Shown piece after piece: positions 8,140 through 14,900 of a DNA stretch of 20,654 bases (its first letter is position 1; every line of letters starts with the position of its first letter). The notes under the pieces are model-generated. The model made no database searches. It was not told the origin of the DNA and was given only the letters and a program-made list of their open reading frames with translations. The translations under genes and the position numbers were made by a program. The DNA comes from a virus. The DNA is taken from positions 1 to 20,654 of IMG/VR virus record IMGVR_UViG_3300044858_000980; one strand, given 5' to 3'.

Positions 8140-8637
8140 TTAGATTCGGAAAAACTGTCCTGGCCGAGAGTCGTCGAGAGGAACTCCCTCTTTCTGTAGA
8201 ATGTTTAGAACTTCATCTACAGATTCTGCTCTATTGATTGCATCTCGTGCGTCGTATTGACCCACGCTGTCTGCACCAGCAGAGGTGGATGCGATTCTTG
8301 AGTGAGCCGCTAGTTCTGCATTAGACACTGAAGGTGCTTCGGGTGCAGGTGTTGCCTGTCCGATTAGCCCAAACTCAGTGGCAGATGCCTTAATAGCCTC
8401 TACTGTTGCTTCGCCGTCGTATGCTTTCGCAAACAACTTTCCTGTTGGGGAATCCAAATCTATGCCTGCTTTGAGTAGAGCGAGTTCTCGTTTTGCTGCA
8501 TTTGCTTCTGCCTTGGCTGAGTCTGCTTCTTTTGCTTTACGCTCTAGTTGCTTTCTCCACTGTGGCTCTCGCTCTTGCTGAGGTTCGTTCTCCTCAAAAT
8601 CTTGGTCAAGATCGTTTTCTTCATATTGAGTTGTCAT
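8140..8637 (-). CDS. Scaffold-like head assembly protein
   Basis: 165 aa from ATG at 8637; AAAAGGA about 10 bases upstream. Layout: very acidic N-terminus (about 1-26, many Glu/Asp/Gln), a Lys/Ala/Glu coiled-coil segment (about 27-57, QLERKAKEADSAKAEANAAK), a helical middle with TGKLFAKAYDGEATVEAIKA, an Ala/Pro/Ser linker, and a C-terminal helix (ARDAINRAESVDEVLNILQ) ending GQFFRI. Acidic, coiled-coil proteins encoded directly before the major capsid gene are the usual phage scaffolds. The call is by composition and position; no maturation protease is present in or beside it. It follows the long structured gap, so its mRNA leader may be regulated. Confidence 0.78.
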   Translation of the reverse strand: MTTQYEENDLDQDFEENEPQQEREPQWRKQLERKAKEADSAKAEANAAKRELALLKAGIDLDSPTGKLFAKAYDGEATVEAIKASATEFGLIGQATPAPEAPSVSNAELAAHSRIASTSAGADSVGQYDARDAINRAESVDEVLNILQKEGVPLDDSRPGQFFRI

Positions 8638-8718
8638 TTTGTTTCAGTCCTTTTCCATATCGCACACTGTCGGACAAACAACAATGTGGTGGGGTCTTCC
8701 CGAGTTAATTTGTTTTTT

Positions 8719-8731
8719 GAGCGCAATGCTC
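8719..8731 (-). other. Small GAGC/GCUC hairpin
   Basis: Four base pairs around a 5-base loop, followed on the minus strand by an A-rich run. Weak on its own; listed because it is the third fold in a row in the leader. Confidence 0.2.
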
Positions 8732-8767
8732 GTAATAGATACCTGATGACCTACCAGGAGCTACTAC
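8732..8767 (-). promoter_or_regulatory. Bulged stem-loop in the head-gene leader
   Basis: Minus RNA GUAGUAG pairs with CUAUUAC (7 bp, one G-U), then a CU/UAU internal loop, then CCUG pairs with CAGG around a 9-base loop. The G-U would be an A-C mismatch on the other strand, supporting a minus-strand transcript. Confidence 0.4.
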
Positions 8768-8779
8768 CTTCACTCATTT

Positions 8780-8830
8780 ATGGTTCTCAGTGACTCTAGT
8801 GGTAAGTCACTACGCTTCAAGCGGAACCAC
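8780..8830 (-). promoter_or_regulatory. Three-way-junction RNA candidate in the head-gene leader
   Basis: In the minus-strand RNA, UGGUUC (8829-8824) pairs with GAACCA (8786-8781), plus a closing G-U. Enclosed are a 4-bp hairpin CGCU/AGCG with a 3-base loop (8823-8813, stacked directly on the outer stem) and a 6-bp hairpin GUGACU/AGUCAC with a 9-base loop (8810-8790). Junction linkers are 0, 2 and 3 bases. The compact geometry resembles a cis-regulatory or structured RNA. I do not recognise a named riboswitch class. Confidence 0.4.
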
Positions 8831-8883
8831 CTCTGACTTCCTGTAGAAATCGTTTGAGGCAATAAGATAAATGTAGCATAAAT

Positions 8884-8930
8884 AGTGACAACCCCACAAT
8901 TAGGACTCGGATAACTGTGGGGCTGTCAGT
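8884..8930 (-). terminator. Strong stem-loop after the 622-aa gene
   Basis: Starting 7 bases after the TAA at 8937, the minus RNA forms 16 consecutive base pairs (8928-8913 with 8886-8901, including the GCCCCACA / UGUGGGGU core) around an 11-base loop. Two G-U pairs would be mismatches on the plus strand. The 3' flank is AUUUAUGCUAC, A/U-rich but without a clean U-run, so it is either a terminator or a transcript-end stabiliser or processing site separating the upstream operon from the scaffold/capsid genes. Confidence 0.62.
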
Positions 8931-8936
8931 GTAAGT

Positions 8937-10805
8937 TTAGCGTGCTGCTCGCCTTAATCCTGTGACTCCTTGCTGTCCTTCAGCAAAGCCACCTCCTGTT
9001 TGGTATTCAGCCAAACGACGACGCTGTTCTCTTTCAAGTTGGGCTTGGGCAGATACATCTCCTGCTACTACACCTCTTAGTAGTTCTTGCTCAGTCACTG
9101 CACCACCTTCGCCACCTAATACTTGTTGTGACAATGGGCGTAGAACTCCTGCTGATTGAGCAGCCTGAGTTAGTTCTTTGTAATCCAGTGTGGTGTCTGT
9201 TGCTCCACCTAGAACAGAGCCAGTGAGTTCTTCTGCTTGTGCAGTGCCAAATCCTGCTTGCTGTAAGGCTGCTGCTGTTTGAGCCACATTGTATTGTCGT
9301 TGTAGGAATGGCTTAGTCTTCTCAGGGTTCAAGAAGTAAGCCACTAGCCCTGACTCGTCAATGTTGTAACGCTCTTTAAGTTGTGCCTTGATAGCAGGGT
9401 CTGCTGTTTGAGAGGCTCTTTGAGCCAAAGAAACCCTTCCTGTAAACTCATTGTAAGAAATGTCATTAGCAAGATAGGTAGTGAAATCATCTTGATTATC
9501 AAACAGTTGGCTTGGTAATCCTGCTTCTCTTAAAGTATCTCGATAAAGTTTTTCCATATTTAGATACTCAGCCTCAGACAGTGCTGGAAGTCCTTTAGAC
9601 ACTCTAGTTGCGTTAGCAGCAAATCTTTTCTTGTAAGCATCAGTTTGTCTTAAAGCTAATGTGATAGAAGCCTCTGATAAATCTTCAGTAATTAGTTGAT
9701 CTATGGCATTAAAGAAATCATCTCCAAGACCAAATTGCTGAGCAAGAAGTCTTGCAAAATCTCTAGCACCTCGAAGTGCAGATGTAACAGGAGCAAGAGT
9801 TGTAGGAACTACTGGAATAGGAATTACATCACCGTTTGCTCCGCCACCGCCTCTTCCGCCACCGCCTCCTCCTCCACCAGCTCCGCCTTGACCACTTCCT
9901 GTATCTTCATCAGTAAAAGGAACAGGTCCTCTTAATGCTGCTTGTAGTCTTTCTCGTTCTGCTCTTTCAGCAGCAGTTGTACTACCACGCTGATCTGCTA
10001 TTACTCTTAATTCTTCTATTCTATTTAATGCTGCTAAAGATTCTTGAGTAGTTAATAATCCAACACCAGATTTTGCTTTTTCTAATTTATTTTGTAATGC
10101 AATTAGTTCTGGGTTAGATTGAATTTGTTGTGCAGTTAAGCCTCTGGCTTCTAATTCACGACGCTTGGCTGTAACGGCATTTATTGCTGCTTTGCGAGCT
10201 TCTTCTGCTGAAGCAGATATTTCTTGATTTTTAGGTGCATTGATTGCATCTGTAAATGATGTTTGACCAGTAGAAACTATTCTGCTAGGAACAGTCGTTG
10301 AACTTACATCACGGGTAGGGGTCGTATCAGTAACTTGAACTAAAGGGGTAGAACCTTCTACTGCTGCTGCCGAAACTTTTGTTGATGGAATATCTGTAGT
10401 TTTAGCAGGTGCTGTAGTCCTTGGTCCTTCTACTGCTGCTGGTGAAATTCTGCCAGCAGCAGGTGGAGGTGGTGGTGGAGCATCAGGATATGGAAGGGCT
10501 GCTCCAATGGCTTTAGCCTTTGCGTTAGCATCTGTTTCTATTTTTGCAACTTTTGCTGCTTCTATTTTTTTTGCTTCTTCGGCTTTAGAAGTAGTTGTCA
10601 CTCGTTCTGTTGGTTTAGAACTAGGTACTACAGGTTTTGGTATTTTTGTTTGGATTGCCTTAGTTGCAATCTCGGCTTCCTCTTGTTTTGCTTTTTTGTA
10701 TTTTGCGGCTGCTTTGTAAATTGGAGAACTCTTTGGATATTCAGCCAAATATGTTTCAATTTGGTTAGTATCTAATTTAACGCCATCAATAGTTACTACT
10801 GCCAT
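8937..10805 (-). CDS. 622-aa large structural protein, unknown role
   Basis: 622 aa from ATG at 10805, four bases after the stop of the 388-aa gene. Layout: helical Lys/Ala N-terminus (1-60) with YPKSSPIYKAAAKYKKA; Pro/Ala/Thr-rich low-complexity region (about 100-200, including PPPPPPAAG and two copies of AAVEG); helical coiled-coil-like segment (about 200-300); a short Gly run (about 305-325); then a folded helical domain (about 335-560) with TLALRQTDAYKKRF, LSEAEYLNMEKLYRDTLREA and LNPEKTKPFLQRQYNVAQ; the C-terminus is Gln/Gly/Arg-rich. From memory the LRQTDAYKKRF...SEAEY...LREAGLP pattern recurs in structural proteins of actinobacterial phages. A virion-internal or tail-tip role is inferred. 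The N-terminal half looks A+T richer than the C-terminal half. Confidence 0.8.
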   Translation of the reverse strand: MAVVTIDGVKLDTNQIETYLAEYPKSSPIYKAAAKYKKAKQEEAEIATKAIQTKIPKPVVPSSKPTERVTTTSKAEEAKKIEAAKVAKIETDANAKAKAIGAALPYPDAPPPPPPAAGRISPAAVEGPRTTAPAKTTDIPSTKVSAAAVEGSTPLVQVTDTTPTRDVSSTTVPSRIVSTGQTSFTDAINAPKNQEISASAEEARKAAINAVTAKRRELEARGLTAQQIQSNPELIALQNKLEKAKSGVGLLTTQESLAALNRIEELRVIADQRGSTTAAERAERERLQAALRGPVPFTDEDTGSGQGGAGGGGGGGGRGGGGANGDVIPIPVVPTTLAPVTSALRGARDFARLLAQQFGLGDDFFNAIDQLITEDLSEASITLALRQTDAYKKRFAANATRVSKGLPALSEAEYLNMEKLYRDTLREAGLPSQLFDNQDDFTTYLANDISYNEFTGRVSLAQRASQTADPAIKAQLKERYNIDESGLVAYFLNPEKTKPFLQRQYNVAQTAAALQQAGFGTAQAEELTGSVLGGATDTTLDYKELTQAAQSAGVLRPLSQQVLGGEGGAVTEQELLRGVVAGDVSAQAQLEREQRRRLAEYQTGGGFAEGQQGVTGLRRAAR

Positions 10806-10809
10806 TTTA

Positions 10810-11976
10810 TTATCCCATCAGTCCAAAGTCCTTGAGGACTTTTAGCATTATGTTGTCGTAGCTTGCTCTTGCGTTTGAAGTCTTCTGCCAGCGTGGGTCT
10901 TTGCGTAAATCTTTTTCAAACTGCCAGATTGGTTTGGTCATAAATTGACCTTGTTCGTTTTGCATATTCACTGCTTGTTGGATAGTTGGGTCAGTGTAGT
11001 CAATACTGTTTTCATCTATCTCAAGGATATTAGACATTGCTCTCTTGTATGGTGAAGTAATAGAGTCAAAGGTTTCTCCCTTGTTGATTCTATCTGCTAC
11101 TCCTACATATCTAGATGCTGCTGATTGCCTGATGTCATCTAAGAAGTCTTCCACTGATTGACCTTTACCAACTAGGGCTGCCTTCTCTGCGTACCAGTTA
11201 GTACCCATATCAATTCCATACTGACGAGCAGCATTTTTTAGTTGGTCTTGGGCCTTGCCTAATACTCCATCTACATCTTCAGTGGCAAACTTATTGGCTA
11301 GGTAACCACGAGCCCAAGAGTTAAGATCAAATCCTGGGGTTGTTTCAGTGACAGTGCGATTACCTTTTCTTACTACTTTTGTTACAGCAGGAGCCTTAGC
11401 AGCAGCCTTTACAAGAGCAACACGCAAATCTTCTATCTCACTAGAACTGCCAGCCCTGCCAATTGTTTCTTTGAAAAACTCTTGAGCCCTAATGCGTGCT
11501 TGTTTAGCAGCATCTGATCTATCCCCTACTTGTGGTAATCCATAGTTCACTGCTGATTCAGTTACAGAAGGACCTGAAGGAAGATTAGTACCAACAGTTC
11601 TTGGCATCCTTGTTATGTATTCATCAGTAGTAATAGGAATACCTATTGCTGTTAATTCATTTACATCATCAACGACACCTTTGTAAATACTAATTACTTG
11701 GTCTGGACTTGCAGTGGATTGGATTTTTCCATTTTCAATAAGTAAGTTTCTAATACGGCTGTATTCAGTGTCAGGTTGCAAACCAAGAGCCTGAGCCTTC
11801 ATTCTTGCAAAAACGGCACTTGAAACTCCAGCCCTTCCAGCAGCAAAGTATTTTTTCAGCTCTTCAATGTTAAAATCTCCTGAAGGCTTAGGGGCTGTTT
11901 TACGAATAGTAGAAATACCAGCACCATTATCAACTTCTAAGTTATCTTGAATGCCGTCTTTGTCTTTGTCAGCCAT
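10810..11976 (-). CDS. 388-aa structural protein with calcium-loop-like N-terminus
   Basis: 388 aa; ATG at 11976 overlaps the stop of the 1532-aa gene (TAATG), with GGAG 8 bases upstream. Residues 3-16 (DKDKDGIQDNLEVD) match the DxDxDGxxD calcium-binding loop found in EF-hand and thrombospondin type 3 repeats; only one copy is present. The remainder is helical and mixed-charge, with LKKYFAAGRAGVSSAVF, ARGYLANKFATEDVDG and YASRYVG-like segments, and a C-terminal block with PIWQFEKDLRKDPRWQKT and ARASYDNIMLKVLKDFG. From memory, the WQFE..LR.DPRW...NAR ending is shared with large structural proteins of actinobacterial phages. Likely a virion protein working with its two large neighbours; the exact role is unknown. 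Confidence 0.8.
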   Translation of the reverse strand: MADKDKDGIQDNLEVDNGAGISTIRKTAPKPSGDFNIEELKKYFAAGRAGVSSAVFARMKAQALGLQPDTEYSRIRNLLIENGKIQSTASPDQVISIYKGVVDDVNELTAIGIPITTDEYITRMPRTVGTNLPSGPSVTESAVNYGLPQVGDRSDAAKQARIRAQEFFKETIGRAGSSSEIEDLRVALVKAAAKAPAVTKVVRKGNRTVTETTPGFDLNSWARGYLANKFATEDVDGVLGKAQDQLKNAARQYGIDMGTNWYAEKAALVGKGQSVEDFLDDIRQSAASRYVGVADRINKGETFDSITSPYKRAMSNILEIDENSIDYTDPTIQQAVNMQNEQGQFMTKPIWQFEKDLRKDPRWQKTSNARASYDNIMLKVLKDFGLMG

Positions 11977-14900
11977 TAGTCAATCTCCTCTAGTGTGTCG
12001 GAATCTAAAAATCTGTTGTAGAAGGTGGTAAAGGTTCCTGTAGGGTCAAGAGTAGCAACATAGCTAACTGCTCGTTCCCAAACAAACTTGAGATCGTCAT
12101 TTTGCTTGGCAGCGATATTACTAGAACCCCCTGTTTTTTTGCGATTTTGGAGTTCTGTTGTAACTTGGTTTCGGATGTTTTTGTACTCAAGGAAGGCATC
12201 CCAAACTGGCTCATCTCCTCGCTCAGCCATAAATTTCTTATCATCAAGAACAACATCTATGGCCTTTAAGAAAGAAACGAAACGCTTAGAACCAGCACCC
12301 TCACTGTAGTCTTTCCACCATACAAAGTTTTCATTTCTTTTGGATTCAACAAAAACTTTTTTTACATAAGCCAAATCTTCAGCCCCTGATTCACTGTAGG
12401 ACTCTAAGCCACGCTTAGATAGTTCTGCATCTAATTGTGTTTTGACTTGGGTGTATTCAATCCAACCTCTTTGTAAGGCGTTAATGGCAGCAATTTCATC
12501 TACTGGGGTCATTTCACGATAAGGCTTGCCAGTACGATATTCATTGGTTAATTGCCAAATGTAAGCATTTTGGTCAAAGGTTGTAGGAGCACCTGAGCGA
12601 TTAGTTATTAGTTGAGTAAATTCAGGTGAGAAACCATTTCTAGGGTCTGTAATTTTGGCAATAAGTTTTGGGTATTTTCGTGCGTAATTTACTGCATCAA
12701 GGTTAGGGTTAATACCAGTTGGGTTACGAGTTAAAGAGAAAAACATTTCGAAGTAATCTGGGTAATCCTGATAAAAGCGTACGGCTGCATCAGGTCCAAA
12801 CTTAGTTCTGTATTCTCTTGATTTGTTAATGTAGAACTCTAGTTCAGGGCGATACTTTATTGACACTGGTAAAGTTAAAGCAGAGGCAATTCGTAAAAAA
12901 GTAAAAGAATTAACTCTACTTTTCATTTCTGAATCTGTAGGTGGCTCTGCTCTTAAACCATTACGATATTTATTATTTTCAATTTGTGTAGAAATAATAA
13001 GATCGCTTGCATAGTCTCTAGCATCTTGTTGTTTCCAAGCATTTAATGCTTGTTTTATCACGCTTGGTAAAACAATATCGTAGGAGCCCAATTCTCTTGA
13101 TGGTCCTCTAGGAATAAAATAATTTGTAATTTGAGTAACGCTAGGAGTAGGGAACTGTTTAGCAACTTGAGAAGCAAAAACTTGTGTAAAAACTCCATCA
13201 CCAATTCTCCACCAATCTTCTCCTTGAAGAATTAAGTTAGCAGAACCTTTAGCAAAACTAATTGTTTCTTTGCCAGCCAATGCTTTACCTAGTGGAGTAT
13301 TACGCATCCAATTAGGAATTTGCATTGTGACTACATCTTGATCTATCTGTTCATCACGCTGGATTAAACCTGCTCTTTCAGGGGCTTGATAAATGTATCC
13401 AGCACGAGCTAATAGGCTTGGGTCGTTGTACACCAATTTAGCCCAAACTCTTGCAGTGTTTTCTTGAGCAGCAAAGAACGGTTCTAAAAAGCGAACAAAT
13501 GTAGAAATGTTGCTGTAGCGTTCAATAGTGTAAAGAGTTCTTCTAGTTTCGGCTAAAGCAGTACGACGAGCATTAGCAACTATTTTATTTAATTCAGTTC
13601 TAGTCAAAGATACATTTTGACTTATTCTTAAATCAATGCTTTCTTTAAGTGTTCTTTTGTACACTGCACCTGCAAATGGATGTCTTACAAAAACATCTTC
13701 AGGCATAGCACCAATGTACTTAAAGATTTTTCTAACAGTTTTATTGTATCCAAATCTTGGATCTGTCATTTCTTCAATTTTATCACCGTGAATAGCTTTT
13801 AAGTCTTTTCTACCTTGTAAAGCCAAACGCAAATCTGCAGCAGTAATTTCTTCATTAGCTACTCGTTTTTGTAGATTTGCATCAGGAAAATATCTATCTA
13901 CTGCGTAACTCATTTGGAGAGCATAGTCTTCAGGGTCTTGTGCTCTTGAAAAACGAAATTCTTTTCTACCTTCAGGAGTGTTTCTTAAATAATCTACTAC
14001 CTCATCAACAGTTTTACCTTGTAGTAATTGTTTAGGTGTTTCAGCATTTCTAAACTGACGAGCAGCTCTTTCTAGTCCAATAAAATAATTAGGGTCGTCA
14101 GGTTCTAATTTAGTAAATCCTGCTGACCGATACCTTGCTTGATCTACACCACTAAATACCCTACCTGGAGAAGATATTTCACGAGCAACACGACCTTCAG
14201 TGCCAGCCAAATTTGCTAATACTGCGCCAAAATCATCTTCAAATGCTTCAGGAGCAGTTACACCCCTGTAAGAAAGAATTCCTTCGTTACGGCGATAACG
14301 ATTTCCTTTTAATCCTTTAGCATTTGCTTGTTTTACATAAGATTTTATTTTATCTGTAGATTCTTTTATGTATGTTTCACGAGCATTTATTTCGTCAAGA
14401 ATTTGATCTTTGCGAATACTGTCAGCTGCATCATCTCCAAGTTCGTTAAGTTCTTCTTTTAGATTGTCTATTTTGTTTTTTGAAATTTGCATAAAATCTT
14501 CTTGAGCTTTAATAAGGCTTTGCCAAGAAGCCCTAAGTGGAGGTAACTTAACTTTTGTACCTTCAGTTTTTGCTAATAATTTTGCTTCATTTACCATACG
14601 ACCATAATTTAATATGCTTGCGTGACGATTTTTGTACCAATTTGCTGTTGCTTTAGAAACATCTTTAGGTGAATGTATTGCAAATAAACCACCTAAAGCA
14701 GCAACTGCTCTTAATGTTCCTTCACCGACATTTCTCTGTGGGTATCCAAGACGCATCAAAACTAATGGTCGCCATATTTGATCTAAGGTATCCATTAAAC
14801 TTATTACACCACCCCTAAGTTTAAGATCGGCTTGTTTCCAAGAGTTAGCATTTGCACCAAGTGCTTTATCTAAAGCGATAATATCTACAATTGGCATACT

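Larger units (their letters stand above)
8638..8936 (-). other. Gene-free structured interval before scaffold and capsid
   Basis: This is the only gap of about 300 bases in the window. I find no open frame with start and ribosome binding site, and no tRNA. It holds a terminator-like hairpin next to the 622-aa gene stop (8884-8930), a three-way-junction candidate (8780-8830), a bulged hairpin (8732-8767), a 4-bp hairpin (8719-8731) and the scaffold ribosome binding site. A promoter for the head genes would be expected here, but no convincing -35/-10 pair is visible. Confidence 0.6.

Noticed and set aside
8740-8870. CUGAUGA on the plus strand (8743-8749) with a GAAA downstream, hinting at a hammerhead ribozyme
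   Set aside because: The sequence after CUGAUGA cannot form stem II closing next to the GAAA, and the stems required for the core are missing; it is also on the strand opposite to transcription.
8780-8870. Possible tRNA in the gap, suggested by GGTTC and clustered stems
   Set aside because: No acceptor stem, no TTCRA-type T loop and no anticodon arm in correct spacing on either strand; the stems instead form a smaller three-way junction.
8640-8880. Sigma70-like promoter candidates (TATGCT and TTGTTT boxes) in the gap
   Set aside because: No pair with acceptable -35/-10 match and 16-18 base spacing; a promoter is expected biologically but is not supported by what I see.
12005-12256. An 83-codon minus-strand frame inside the C-terminal part of the 1532-aa gene
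   Set aside because: Shifted-frame shadow without ribosome binding site, fully inside a well-supported gene.
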